NCBI GenBank assembly: GCA_034770075.1
Contig: CM068382.1
Coordinates: forward strand, 8,326,685-8,390,684
Length of the DNA: 64,000 nucleotides
Source: Aralia elata
Taxonomy: Eukaryota; Streptophyta; Magnoliopsida; Apiales; Araliaceae
Reading direction: 5' to 3'
Part shown: piece after piece, positions 11,702-25,465 of the stretch
Position numbering within the stretch: position 1 is the stretch's first letter
Layout: each line of letters starts with the position of its first letter
Translations under genes and position numbers: made by a program
The notes under the pieces: model-generated
What the model saw: the letters and a program-made list of their open reading frames with translations, nothing else
Databases searched by the model: none
What the model was told of the DNA's origin: nothing

Positions 11702-14700
11702 TTACGACTTAGGAACAGTCACATTTAGGATTTTCACATCTTGGTATGGTTTGTCTGCCTTGTCTGCCTTCACCTTCTCTATAGCCTGTCAACAATCAAA
11801 TTAGTTCAGCAGATTTCAATCAAAAGCTAGTAGATTGATAAATACATATGCAGATATATAAACATATTAAACAATCACATCAAACGACGTGCGCATTGAA
11901 GGTGCCAGTTCACCAAGGTATCAGGACAAAGGCCCAAAATTACTGTTGTTCAATACTTACCTTGATTTAAAAAGGTCTCTCTATGGAAGTCAAAACTCAA
12001 GGAGCTTGTGATGAAGTTTTTTTGGCACATTACATGTCACATAGCAGCAGTAGGGTTATAAACCCGACAAAAACTTGGTACTCAGAAATCAACTACCAAG
12101 AATTTCAGTTCAATACCCTATGTGATTTAGAAAGGTGATGGAGATTGTGAGTTTACTCAACAAAGAGTGAGACATAAGGATTTAGCAGCATCTATGTTAC
12201 TAGGTTTAGTTTACTTAGAATCTGTATTAAAGTTCCTAGATTCTTCAGCATTTAAGTCGAGAGTAATCAAGTCTCTAGAACGGTCGAGAGCAAGGCCAGC
12301 CCTAAGGGGGTGCAGAAGGGGCGACCGCACAGGGCCCTCAAATTCGGAGGGCTCCCAAAATTTTTTTGGTATATAGCCTATAGGTCAAATTAATGTTGCA
12401 CAAATGGCCTTCAACTTGAGTCTATAGGTCAAATTAGGAAGCCCAATTCAACTTGAGTCATAAAGACTCACTTGCTAGTCATTTTATAAAGAAAACTTCC
12501 TTGGACTTTTATCTTTTAACCAATGTGGGACTTAGACATTTAGAAAATATAATGGGACTTGAGGATTGTTGTTATAGTGTGAAGTATAATGTCCCACATC
12601 GTCTACTATGCTTTCTCTTCTCCTACCTTTGTTTTATAAATAGAGGAGAGTAAGATTAATTTTGTAAGTAAAGCATGGAAGAGTCCCACATCTTCTACTA
12701 TGCTTCTTATCTCTTACCTTTGTTTTATAAATAGAGGAGAGTAAGATTAATTGTGCTTGATATATTGGTGATAATAAAAAAAAATAATATTTTATACGCG
12801 AGAGGGCCCCTATTTTTTTTTTCGCACGGGCCTCCAAATCCTTAGGACCGGCCCTGGTCGAGAGTCTTTTAGTATTTCAACAGAGTCAACACATGCAATC
12901 CTTGTCTCTTGTGTTCATTGTATGTTGTCCTTAGTCCGCATGCACTAAATGTAGCTAGTCCAATGTAAGTAGTAGCTAAAGGTTCTATGGGGTCTTATAC
13001 ATCTTTGCAATGTGGTCACTTGGAGGCAGACATATTGACTGATGATTTTAGATTATACGAGGTGTGTGATGCATCTTCTATATTTTGTGTGAAGCCTTGG
13101 GTATCTAGATGTGATAACTAGACTATCTTCCCTTTCTATTTTCCTCTAGTTCCTTAGTCTTCTTCTTATTCCATTATTTTCTGCACTTGTATCTCTTCCA
13201 TCAGATTCTGAAACCCTCCTTTGCATCCCTACTCACCCCTGTTTACAAAACCCAATCACTACCCAGATCTAAAACTCTCAAACAACAAGATCCCTACTCC
13301 TAAGTTACCATTAACAGCCCCAAAATAACATCAGTCTGTCTGCCTTAAATCCAGCACAAAGTTTAACCCCTTTCTTATACTTTCCGGAAATCCCAAAACT
13401 TGAATATTCTCCACGCTTGTCCTGCATCAAAACGTCTCATAATGGAAGTCTAAACTCAGGAGCTTGTGGTGAAGTGTTCTTCCGCGTATAATGTTACATA
13501 GCAGCAATTAGATGTTGCCAAAGAACATTAGAATGGAAGCTGGATTTAATACATGACCTTGGAAACGTTTGCTAGGATGCAAGCCCATACCTGTACAACA
13601 TCCATTCCTTTTATAACTCTACCAAAAACGGTGTGCTTATTGTCCAGCCATGGAGTGGCAACTGTGGTGATAAAGAACTGAGAGCCATTGGTGTTTGGAC
13701 CTGCATTTGCCATTGACACGGTGAAAGGCCTATCATGACGTAAGCTGCAGAGACAGTAGAATAATTTTAGTTAGGTGGTATATACACAGGAAAGCATTGA
13801 ACAGGCAGCATGTTATCCAGTAAACTGCAACTGCTTGATTAGAGTCCAGTTGAAGTCCACAGAGAGAACGGAAATCTTCCTATTAAATCTTTTAGTGTAA
13901 TCAATAATCATTCTAAACAAACATTCTATACAAGGATATCATATTGATTACAAAGAATAAGTTTGAAAGACTAGTTTTTTTATAAAAAAAATATTATTGT
14001 TATTATTGTTTTATATAAAATTATTTTGAATGAATTGTAATACTTAAGTGAAAATTCAACATTCAAGCTTCTTCCTTTGATGAGAAATCTTCTCCCCGAA
14101 TAGCAAACTGAATAGCATGGCAATCATATACAGTTGCATTCAGTTGACCCACATTTCAAAACTAAATAATTCCCATGGTATTATTTGTATCACCAACCAC
14201 TATTTATGGCCATTTAGTATAATCATGGGGGCCTCTCATCGTCATCTGAGTTAAGGTTAAATAAATTTCTCGTTGACACTGGGGGTGTCATTAAATTGCA
14301 ACAAGATAAATAAACTCATACCTTTTGTGAAATTCATCCTCAAACTCCCGTCCCCAAATAGATTGCCCACCAGTACCATCTCCCAAAGGATCTCCAGTCT
14401 GTACCATAAACCCTTTGATGACCCGATGAAAAATCAAATTATCATAATAGCCATTTCTGCAGTGTGTTGTAAAGTTCTCCACAGTTTTTGGACATTCTTC
14501 TGGGTACAATTTCATTTGAACGTCACCCAGTGTGGTATGCAAGATCTGGTACATTGTCAAATAAGAAAAGAGAAAAGAAATTAAAACAGTAACAGCTCAT
14601 ATTGCAAGCAAAGAAAACATATTGAAATATATTAAAAGAGAGAGGGAAATAATAGCCTTATCTATAACCAGCTCAGTTTTGAACATTTACAATCAAATAA

Positions 14701-17700
14701 ACCTTATTTATACATAATATGCAATTGCAGGAGTAATGGTTCAAGATAAAAATGATTCAATATCAAGCTGAGCGAACCTGCTATATATAAGAATGCAACT
14801 ATAATAATTTACATACTCATAGTTACGATACCCCAAACGAATAATGATAATTTTGCCTCACTATAAAGGAAAGGTCATTATTTAGTGGTCCCCTGTCTAT
14901 TTGATCACTGGGTGGCAGATTAGGTATATACCAGGTTTAGAACTTTTATTTACCAAAGTAGTCACCACCAACTCCAAAAATTGCAATTTTCAGGCTTCCC
15001 AAACATCTTTTTACAATTGTGTAAAGAAATGGTCCATTGACTTGTGGATCAACTAAATGTTAGAGAAAAAAAAATTACTCAAGAGAGGAAAGATTCCCCT
15101 AGAGGTGTTCTCACATGATTTCTGGCATAATCATTCTCACATGGTTCCACATTATAACAGCTAAAGAAAGAAAAAACCCACCACATTATCTGGAAGTGAT
15201 GTCGTGGCTGACTTTCCAATATCAGACACGGCCAAAAGCTCATCGGCAGGCGGTTTTTCATTAAAAACATCTCTGCCTTTCGTCGCATCTTCAGGCTCCT
15301 CTGGTTCTCTCTGACTATGTAAAACCACAATGAACATAAGTAATACTTCTTATGAGAAAATATGAGCATTGGTCATAAAACATGACAGTTTAATAAAATT
15401 GAAGAAAAAGTGTATCCTAATTCAGTTAGGTTAAATGTCATACTCAAACAAGCTTTGTACCTAAAAAGGAATACTCAAACAAGCTTTTTCGAGGCCCAAA
15501 CAGGACTCTTTCATACATAGGTTATAATTCATAAATTTCAACCCTGACTAGAGTACAAGTATTCCAATCACATTTCATTACCAGTTAATTTTGTATTTAT
15601 TTTTTAAAAAATGCACAAATTACCCTGCCCTCTTCATTGCACAGTGTTGTACCAAATTTGTCTAGATTTCTCTGAAATTCTGTTACTCTCTTGCTAGCTT
15701 TTTCTTTATTCTTTACTTTTATTTTTCCCTGAGAGTATTTGGGCACTCAACTGTTCAAATAGAGGAAGACTTGATTGGAAACAGTTTCTTAATGGTGCAA
15801 GTTCATTGTTTAAGGGATTTTGTTGAGTCCCTAACGTGAAAAGCCATTCTAAAAATTGATAATTTTAAGATTATCGGGCCACAGTTGGGGGTGTTTGGCA
15901 TACTAATTTTGAGTAAATGCCACAAATGTCAATGTTGAGATTATTTTTTAAGTTCAATCGGACCAAGGAACAATGCCTTAAGCCTCAACCGGGCCATATT
16001 TCAGTTTGGAACTTAAAGAAGAACAAAGTAACAAAACTGCTGATGCTGGTGGCAGCAAGAGGCAGAATAATACTTCAGTTCAAAATTGAAACCAAGGTTC
16101 TTAAGGGAAACAAAGGAAAAACCTCGAAATGGTCCTGAAAAGCAAAACCCTAGAAATTCTAATAGCTCATAAGCTAAAATGGCAATTTTTTTATTAGTTC
16201 ATCAAAAGTCCATTACAAAGCTGCCAATAATGTTAATTTAAAAACAAGACACTAAACCCTAATAAAACTAAATCCTAGCCATCATTAAACGCTAATCTCA
16301 GTCACACAATTATATATGTACATATGTAGATGTATATAAGTATATATATTCGAATGTGTTAAATCCCTGCCGAACCCAGATCCCCAATTTTTTAGATTTG
16401 CCAAACCACCAAATCTCCAAATTCGACACCTTGCTTATTAGATTCTAATGCTGTTGCTTCCTGACATGTTTGGTAATTTGATCAACACGAATACATGTAA
16501 GATTTCGCAAAGTGAGAATCTGTAAACAAAACTGTTGATACTATGATTAGGTAGTGCCATTGCATTATTGTTGAAGGTGCATTGGTACTCCCAATACCTG
16601 AACAAATATATCCGATGCTTCTTGAAAGCACAGCATAAGAGAGTAGGATCTGTCAGAGGTTCTTTGTTTTCATTGGCATTAGCAGCAGCAGCAGGAATTT
16701 TTCGCACTTTTTTACTGCTCCGATCACCTTGATACAAGGCTATCCTTAAAAATCTATCATTGTTCTCCACCTTTCCGAGAATTCGGGCAACTTTATTGGT
16801 GTGTAAATTTACAACCTAACAATGTTTAAAAATGCAGAACAAAAGGAAATTAGCAGAACATACTGTGTGCTGCACTTGAGAAAAATGTGACACAATGAAA
16901 TTAGATTATTATTTCAGTGCAATCTGCAGCAAAGCAATATAGATCTGAATTTATGCAATTCCAAGACATTAAAAGTCTTACTTTAATCCCAAGGAGGGTG
17001 GCATAAATAAGGAAGTTAGAGCTTTCATCAAATAACGCATTTGGTTGTGGTGCATTTTCTGTTTTTTCAAATTCTTTTTCAACGGCCATCCTTCGCCCAA
17101 AATCAATAGCTTCTAGTCGATATAAAGGAGCATCACTTCTTTGAAGATCTTGGGCGACCTGATCAACAGAAGTTTTGACTATACAGGGATATGCAATGGA
17201 TAATGTACGTTTTATAATGATTATTGAAGGATATATAATAATTACCTCCAGAGATTCGTCATAAACTCGTCTTAGTTTGCCTGTTCTATACCAAAATACA
17301 CGTATCCTGCGATCAGGTGATGTTATGGAAAATTGCTTACCATCTGGGCTCACCTGAGAAAAATAAAAGATTGTAGAATTAAGAACCAAAGGTGATAGCC
17401 TAGTGGTAGAGGCCTCTCCCTTTAATATGCAAGGTCATAGGTTCGAGTCTACCCCTCAGTAGAAGTTAGAAGATTTCAAAAATAACCAAGGAACTACATG
17501 AAGAAAGTAAGTTTCCCCTAGCTCCCCCCAGCCCCTTCCCAGGATCCCCCCTAGGTGGAAATGTATCCCTACTCCCTAGAATCGAATTGTAATATAATAG
17601 GTTCCAAAAAAGGGAAAAAACTTCACTTATGACTATTCGGTTCTTAAATATGTGTGTGTGTGTCATGAGTTCATTTTAGTTATGTTCACTTTAGGTTTCA

Positions 17701-20700
17701 TAAAATAATCAAGTCTATGAGATAGTAATATTATAAGATATTATTTTACCTCAATAGAAGAAACGCTTGTTTTACATTTCACAATTTCAAAGAGATCAGT
17801 ATCACTTTTCAATCTGAAATTCACCCTGCATACATCATATAAAAGAAACCATAATTACAATTACGATACTGAAAAACAGACATGCTACTCAGCTACTTTG
17901 ACAGTAATATTTCCAACAAGAATTTAATGATATTTTAATGTATGCAATTTCTACTGCAGATATGCAGCAGATTATCTGCAGTAGACCATTGTATATCATT
18001 GGACTACTGCAGATATGCAGAGCTGAATACTGATAGAATTGTAAGGGCTTCTATTGAATTATCCAATAATGCTACTAAAGATGCTAAGACAAATAGAGAT
18101 GTTGTACGATTGTATCATAAGAATCGGCTACAGTGACCCCTTGATAGTACACAGGCTCTTCTGGATATGTTTGGTATGATTTGATGTATACTTGAATAAC
18201 ATGCCATATATGTGCTAAATAAACACATACTCATTCTCTGGGAACTGTAGTGTAGCAGGGTTCCAGTACTCGATGATTCCCTTATCATCTGTGGATACCA
18301 CAGAATCAAATGTGTGATTGTACTTCATAACTTTTACTGGGCCCAAGTGTATCTGGAGGAACAGCGAAGATAAATCCTTAGCACAAAGATTCTAGCTAAG
18401 CAATGAATATTCAAGTAAACTTGTCAGCGCCAATATACCTCTCTAGAGACAATAGGTTCACCTGAACCATCTCGTGCATCATATATATGCACAAATGAGG
18501 AGTGGCGATCACTAATTGCAAGCTTGGCTTTGACATCCCCTTGTTTGTAAACCCATTCGACTGTACCAGGTACATATGGAAGACGCAGCATGACCATCAT
18601 GTCATAGTTGACCACGTCGTATATTTTCACTGAGTGATCACTTGAAATTGTACAGCAAAGTAAACCATCCACACTAACCTGCATAGCAAAACCCAGTCAA
18701 TATAGATGATTTCACTCATGAGTCATGACAAAATCCCAAATAAAAGATCAAATATAATGTCATGGAATAATCTCATGCAAGAAACAAAAGCAACATTATG
18801 AGGTGCCTCAACAAGAAAACATACAGAACCAAAAAATCAATATCATAACACCAAAAGCAAGTGCATAGGTAAAAGTAACCATATTAAGCATAAAACAGGG
18901 AAATACCTTCCCAAATGAGTCATACACAATAACAAAACCACCTTTGTTGTTAGTAAAAAAGGTAGAAGAACCACCCAACCACTGAAGGAATACAATAACT
19001 GCCTACAATATCATTTTCTAGAGTTCCAGCAAACTAAAAGATTTTTATATAAAAAAATAGGAAGCACTTCCTTTGCATAGCATTGGAAATGAATTCATTA
19101 TCTGTTTCTCTGAGTAAAATTGGGTTGGGATGTTCCTATTTCATTGCTTTTGCTTGTCTTTCACAGTTTCTCTTTGCACGAAGTCTCATAATTCTGATTT
19201 TCCTTTTACTTTTTCCAACTTTAAGGGGAATAGAGATTATTTTTCTTGGTATCTCTTCTTTTTCAGGCACCTTATGAGAGGAAGCAAAGGAAATGCCTCA
19301 GGCTCATACTGCAAGAGAATGAATAGAATAAGAGCCATTTTATTTTATTACCAGAGCTGCCCACTTTTGTTGGACAAGGTACATTCAAATTATTAAAAAT
19401 AAACTAATTCTTCTCTCTCTCTCTCTAATACTCACAAACAAGAGTGAAGAGTCAAAAGAACCCCCACCCCTCTTGTTTTTTGCAGTCCATTTAATTTTCT
19501 AATCTCTACATTTCTCCAACACATTTATATTTTTCATTCAGACATCCTATAAATATCTCCAAAAAATTACCTAGTGCAAATGAATAATTGACATCAAAGA
19601 ATAAAAAGAAGAAAGTACTATGGCATTGGGCGAGTGGTAAAATCTTTTGAATTCGAAGCTAGAAGCAGATATTGTGGTTTAGAGGCGGACTTTTTGGATG
19701 CACTCATACCGACTTTTATCAGTAGGCAGCTACATTAGCACATTCATTCACTTTTTTAGCATGATCTATAAACTAGAATCAAGGCAACTATCAACTCAGA
19801 CGTATGATTTGAAGTTTGCATGTCTGAAACATGCATATAAACAAACACGGACAGGAAGGCATAAAAATACAGGTTTGGGGGTGGGTGGGGGGGGAGGGGG
19901 GATAACTCACAGCTAACCCTTCAATAGGGTCCAGGTGGGATCTGAAATGCTTTGCAAACTCAATACCAACGCCTTTTTTCTTCCAAAATTTCAAGTGCCC
20001 TATAATGGAGGAATCAAAGTAAGACAGAGCATAAGGACAAGAACCAAAACTTGAATATCAAAACTTAAGCAATCAATGATGACTTGTATTTGAATGAAGA
20101 ATCATGCATTAATATCACATCAGTATAAGATTATTTCATTCATAACAAGTTCTACAAATCGTTTCAGTTATATTTGTCGAAAGTAGCATCAATTCATTAT
20201 AACAAATAACTTTCATAATTATTTTACAAAAAATTATGGAAACAGAACTACCTTAAATTACACAGAATCTTAGAAATAATTGAGCTTCGAATGATTAATT
20301 TACCCAATATATGCGCTTGATGTCTTAACAAAATAGCTGAGTTTTTTTTTTTTTTGCTACAAGTATTATTTTATTTTATTTTTGCCGCCACTGCTTATCA
20401 TACTTCTTGAGGATAAAAGAAAAGGTAATAATAAAAGAGCATACACATATGGCTTGCAAGTCTGCTATGTTCAAGGCTGAAGAAATTATATCCTGGATCA
20501 ATAGTCTTTTTTGTCGATTTTCTTGGGGAGTTTGCTTTAAGGAGTTGTTTGTTATTTTGTTTAGGTGCTCCCGGAACTCTTTTTTGTTGGTCCGCATTTT
20601 GTAGGGGTTGTGTTTTATTGACGAATATTTTTCTAATATAACTTTACTTTAAACTAAAAAACTAAGAAAAAAGGAGGGTATAAAAGCCATCTTAAATGTA

Positions 20701-23700
20701 GGCATTTTGATGTACTTCATTGTACTGATAAAATACACTGTTTGACACAAGGTTAAAATCTCTTGAACATGTGCTTGAAGTTGCATTTATTTGACTAGTA
20801 GTCATTAGAATACCCAGAGTTCCATGCGTGGAACATACTAGAAGAATAGCTTTGGTTTTCAATTGTTAAATATTGAATCTCAAAATAGCTCAAACTGAAT
20901 GTAGCATGCATCTTGATTCTTGTCTTCTCATATGTTTAAGAACATCATCTCAAGACATAACTTTTATCGTCATCTTTACACAACATATAATAGCAACCCG
21001 GTCCTGACCTATTTGGCTATTCCCTTAGTTTCAGTCCGTACAATAAGCAACACAAATTGCATCAAATTAGCATAAATGAAAGACTCCGTTTTTATTTTAT
21101 TTTTAAAAAAATAGTATGAAAGACTCCATTTTCATGATGAAAAGAGAATAGATCAGATCTCCAAGATTTAGCAGAAGAGATCTAAGAAATCTGAATTTTG
21201 AAATCCTACATAGTAATAACTAGCGATGAATAAATATGATTGATGTAAATAATTTCATTATGTTGTAGATTTTCAGCATCTCCAGAACCACAATCCTTGA
21301 AAACACTCATAAGCTTAACTTTTTAGAAATCATGCATAAGTCATAACTCTCTAATTCCCAATTCTTAACTAAAATCTGGCACTCCTAAATAAATAAAAAA
21401 TATGCATGTACTTTTTGTTTCCGTCAACCCAAACCATTTGAACTTCCTCACACCCTAATATTTTAAGAACATGTGCCCTTCATGCATCAATCACACACAT
21501 TTGCAAGGTAATCTTTGGTTTCACTGACAACTCCAAATAATAACAATGTTATTTTCATCAAGAGCTATGCTTTATTTCTACACATTCCTTAATTGTAGTA
21601 TTGTGCTTACCAAAGAGCCTTCGCAACTATAAATTTTGCTGTGTAAGTTACTCATACTCCTCAGTCCAGAGTTCCAAAATATAAACTCCTCAAGACACGA
21701 TTAAAGCTGATACAGTTGCTCTCTTTAGGTCTGTATTCTCTTTAACATTATGCCTCCCACCTTGACCCTTATGACTTGAGTGATTATGATCATTTTCTGT
21801 CCAGCTAGTTACTGTTAATATTCAGGCACCACAAAGTAAACTATAACACTTTTATGTTCTTAATCGGACAAAACATTCCACGTTCCTATGATTAGGTCAA
21901 GGTGGGAGGAAGGAATAAGAGCATGACAATTCAGTCTAAATAATAATGATGAGCTAAATCAGTTTACTGAACAATTAAAATAAAAAAAATAAAAAAAAAA
22001 CAATTCTTGCAGACCAAATAAACCAACTTAAATAAGGAAACGAAATCCTAACACTAATCAACAATAATTAAAATTCTGGAAATTTCTACCTAATATAATA
22101 AAATATAAATACATTAAACACCAAATATTTATATCTACATAATAATATTAAATAACTAAATAATTAACGTCTTGATTTTCTTCCGCCCTACATCAGATTA
22201 GGAAGCAAAAGAGATTTCTGTATAACTAGCATTGTGCAAATGTTCAACTATTTTAAGCTGTACCTGCCTCATTATATGTAAAATTAATCTATAAAATTAG
22301 CGTACGTAGAAGTAATAAGCATAAAAATCATTAAGAATTTATGCATACAGCGATTTTGTTAAATAATTATGCAGACAAAGAAGCATGCATGCATACATAC
22401 TTGAATACATACATATTGTCTTACCGTCAATACTCCCGGTTATGAAAAAATCTGCTGCTGATACAGCAACATGTGTGACCACATCTCGATGCATATAACT
22501 TTTCTCATACCTGTACGATATATATATCTTAATTTAGATTTATCTACAAGTTTCAAGTTATACCAAGTATTCTTTTAGAACTCTTGAAAGAGAACAGAGC
22601 ACCATTAAGCACTAGAGACTTTGAAGTGCCAAAAAGATATGACAGACAGAGCATGAGCACCACACAATATATATTACATTCAGCGGGGTCAGACTAACAT
22701 TTACTTTTAGGAGAGGTATGAAAGGAACAAGTTGGTTGACAGTTTCTAAGAAATGAGACGACAAGAAAATATAATGAAGCGATTTAGACCATCTATTGCA
22801 TTTTGCAACAATGCTCTTGTTATTTTAAGGAGGAAAACTAACATATGCAATTGTAAGATAGCCTTTACCACACCTAGTTTTTGGACAAAAAATTTATTAC
22901 TTCCCTAAAACCTCGGGAAAAAATTAGCACTAAGCAGGGGTAGTTTGCCAGAATACAGTTGATGGTAATTGCTATCTTACAACAAAAGTTGTGAAGGTTA
23001 GTTTTTCCTGTCTAGGAAACCTAATATTCACACCTGCTGCTGTAAGATAGCCCCTTCTGCACCTAGTTTCTGGACAAACGTGCTACTTCCTTTAAATTTT
23101 AGGGGCAAAAATTAGCATCAAGTAAAAGTACTTTTGTCAAAAAAAAGGTTAATGTTAGTTTCAAGGGTTTAGGGTTTATGCTTTAGGAATAGTAGTTTAA
23201 AGAATTGCAAAAGGGGCTTCTTACTAATCAATCTAATTTTTCTAGGCATTTGATTTATTGTGGATAATAAAGATTGTAACACATAGTAAATAAAAGCACA
23301 AGCAAAGTGCGTGCATAACAACTCTCACTTTAAATTAAAACAACTCAAATTAAAGACTTTCATCATTGGAATTGATTGTAGAATTTCAATGCCAATTCTA
23401 ACCGCGTTGCCAAATGCTAATTCTGCATGCCAAACAAGGCCTAACCCAATTAAAAATAACTCTAAACAACCCAAACACAATGTCATTAAATTACGATTTC
23501 AACATCACAAAGTATTCCACAAACACAAAATGAACTTGATACAGTTAAAACCCTAAATCCCAAATGCAGACTATATGCATATATTGTGAATGTATACATA
23601 CATATTGGCGGAGGGAAGAGCATCGAGGTAGGCCTGCTCGAACTGGAGAGGGCGCTTGCGACGAGCTTGAGGGGCCGGACCTGGTCCCACCATGGCCTCC

Positions 23701-23777
23701 GAGTCCTCATCCACTGCCACGATTGAGCTTCCGTTCTCCTCCTTCCCAGATTCTTCAGTTTTTCTCTCATCTTCCAT
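11702..23777 (-). CDS. CYP71: CYP71-type nuclear cyclophilin with WD40 repeats
   Basis: Peptidyl-prolyl cis-trans isomerase of the PPWD1 class; the Arabidopsis member is a chromatin factor binding histone H3. Thirteen exons: 23602-23777, 22425-22510, 19911-19999, 18439-18678, 18231-18352, 17750-17825, 17246-17353, 16982-17158, 16598-16815, 15182-15314, 14322-14545, 13591-13744 and 11702-11785. They join in frame to 628 residues, the family length. Residues 1-58 are acidic then basic (RRKRPLQFEQAYLDALPSAN); WD40 repeats follow to about residue 400 (GSIDGHLKFWKKK, DVVNYDMM, SPDRRIRVFW). The cyclophilin domain begins near residue 476, with FHRVIKGFMVQTG, NGSQFFIT and PWLDNKHTVFG, so the key Arg, Phe, Trp and His positions are present. 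The protein ends ILNVTVPKS. A telo-box-like motif lies at 23808-23815 near the start. Introns hold a hAT element, a SINE and local duplications. Confidence 0.96.
12291..12856. mobile_element. Non-autonomous hAT element
   Basis: The 566-base element lies between perfect 8-bp direct repeats gtcgagag (12283-12290 and 12857-12864), the target size of hAT transposons. Its ends are inverted: left caaggccagccctaagg, right in reverse cagggccggtcctaagg, close to the common hAT end CAGGGCCGG. There is no transposase. The interior contains a duplicated promoter-like unit (separate entry). It lies in the last CYP71 intron. Confidence 0.85.
12590..12757 (+). repeat. Duplicated snRNA-promoter-like unit inside the hAT element
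   Basis: Two diverged tandem units about 93 bases apart each read gtcccacatc(g/t), a C/T-rich spacer of 32-33 bases, then tataaatagaggag. The first matches the plant snRNA upstream sequence element RTCCCACATCG, with the TATA box at a spacing like that of Pol II snRNA genes. An inverted copy, ccaatgtgggac, occurs at about 12520. No recognisable snRNA follows, so it may only be a promoter carried by the element. Confidence 0.55.
17391..17640 (+). mobile_element. tRNA-derived SINE
   Basis: The 5' part looks like a Pol III promoter: an A-box-like tagcctagtggtagag near 17396 and a B-box ggttcgagtct at 17440-17450, about 35 bases apart. A non-tRNA body rich in C (ccccagccccttccc) follows. No cloverleaf with a complete acceptor stem is apparent, which favours a SINE over a tRNA gene. 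The 3' limit is uncertain. It lies in the CYP71 intron between exons 6 and 7, antisense to the gene. Confidence 0.6.
22850..23130. repeat. Imperfect direct repeat in CYP71 intron 1
   Basis: A block starting gtaagatagcc, with acctagttt-tggacaaa and ending near aaaattagca, occurs at about 22852 and again at 23042, a period of about 190 bases with several mismatches. Each copy is about 90-100 bases. Part of the first copy (gctatcttac) is also repeated in inverted form near 22973. Confidence 0.6.
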
Positions 23778-24067
23778 TATAGTTAAGAGAAAGTACGAAT
23801 CAAATAAAAACCCTAGAGATTTGGGGGAGAGGGTAGACTCCGAGTATAGTATGTGACGGAAAAAGAGAAGGAGCTGTGAGGAGCGGGAAGAGTTCAGAAC
23901 TTGTTTACACTGCGTTTCAGTGTTTGTGAGCTTTTTAGACCCAAAAAAAAAAAAAACCGGAAAACATTAAAAAATTGTTTTGCACTTTTATTTTAATTTT
24001 TTATGCTTATAATAATAGGTAATTTAGGGATTATAAAAATATTAGTTTATGCTCTTCAGGTTATATT

Positions 24068-24068
<1 letters not shown>

Positions 24069-24109
<41 letters not shown>
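24069..24109. repeat. Compound (AT)n(GT)n microsatellite
   Basis: A run of AT dinucleotides passes directly into about ten GT dinucleotides. It lies about 290 bases upstream of the CYP71 start codon. Confidence 0.95.
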
Positions 24110-24979
24110 ATTGTTATGAAGCAAACTATAGCAAATAGCATAGCAACATATAGCAAATCATCCATAGCCTATGTCCATCGTCAGGGACTAACGGTTGTGA
24201 TTAAAATATTAAAATTCGTTATTCACTATTATTAATGACAGATGTTCACTATTAATAATAATAGATGATGACAAAATTATATTTTATATTATTAATAACA
24301 GATAATGACAAATTATAATTTTTTCATCCGTTATTATTAATAACATATGATAATTATTTTTTTTAAATATCAGCCACTGCTTGCTAGTTTAAACGCTATA
24401 GATCGTATTTGGCTTATTTTATTTTCTAACAAATATTTACTATGAATTATTTCACTCTCTATATATATATCCCTTAAAAACTCACAAATAAAATAATTAA
24501 TAGATAAGTTGAGTTTTTCTTTATTTTTGTCACTTAGTTTTAAACATACACATCTTCTAATGGATTCACCCGACTCTGTCTCAAATCTCTCAGATCTATT
24601 TTTGACCCCATATAAAAAAGTCGCAAAAACACTTGTTTGGAAGTTAATTTAACCAAAAACTTAAATTATTAAGTTTTGAGTCCTGTTATGTATTAGAACA
24701 AATTTATGTTGAATTACAATTACGAAATATATTATGAGAATTAGATAGAATTATAAGAAAATCGCATTTGTTACCCCTATCTTAAGAATAATTGTCACTA
24801 ATATTTATTAATGTAACTGACAATCAATAAGTCATACATAAACATTCGAGATGTATATTATTCATGTATATTAATCTTTTATTTAATTATTTATTCACAA
24901 ATAAGTTTTGACTCCAACTTATTTGTGAATTCTTAACACTTTCCTTAATTCAAATGATGATCCACTCCTCCCCTAATTT

Positions 24980-25465
24980 TTGATGATCCACTCCCAGGCT
25001 GCTGCAATACATCATAAGATAGTCAGTGTGAATGGAAACTTGGTACAATCTTCTCCAACCATCATAAAAAAGTTCCTTTTGCTGGAGTTTTGCATCCCAT
25101 TAGTAGATTTCCCAGTTTTTGGTGCTTAACAAAATCATTAAATGAATGGTCTGCTGAAGTTCATAACCAGGACATTGAAGTAAGGCACCTTCATTTTTAT
25201 CCACTTTGAGGATAAGGTGGTTTTGAAGGGCGGAATATTGTTACGTACCACGGGCTAAGTTAAAATAGGTGTGTGAGTTGTTAGAGTGATCCAAGAGTTG
25301 AGATTAACTTTTAAAAGTCAATGGGTAGGATTAACTTTCAACCTTTTATGTTGTTATTATATAAGTCTATCATTGTAATGAATTGAGTATCAATGAAAAT
25401 ATAACTTTGTTCTCGATCTATCTTCTTCTTCTCTCTTCCCTCTATAATTTCTAGAGTTATTGCAA
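24980..25465 (+). mobile_element. Fragment of an LTR retrotransposon (3' end of the internal region plus LTR)
   Basis: At 25190-25240 the text aggataaggtggttttgaag, followed by a purine-rich ggcgga tract, resembles the end of a plant Ty3/gypsy polyprotein and polypurine tract. An LTR-like sequence starts tgttacgta at 25243. The LTR includes a TATA-like ttatataagtc and a terminal region with atcaatgaaaat typical of plant LTR RNA ends. The right limit is unclear. No reverse transcriptase or integrase domain is left. Confidence 0.5.

Larger units (their letters stand above)
11982..13507. repeat. Dispersed direct repeat in the last CYP71 intron
   Basis: A block of about 68 bases (atggaagtcaaaactcaagg, then gagcttgtgatgaagt and catagcagcag) at 11982-12050 recurs in diverged form at 13440-13507. 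The hAT element lies between the two copies. A short related piece (cacatagcagcaa) also occurs near 9940. This looks like an old local duplication. Confidence 0.55.

Noticed and set aside
17391..17460. tRNA gene suggested by A- and B-boxes
   Set aside because: No complete acceptor stem, and the sequence continues into a SINE-like body.
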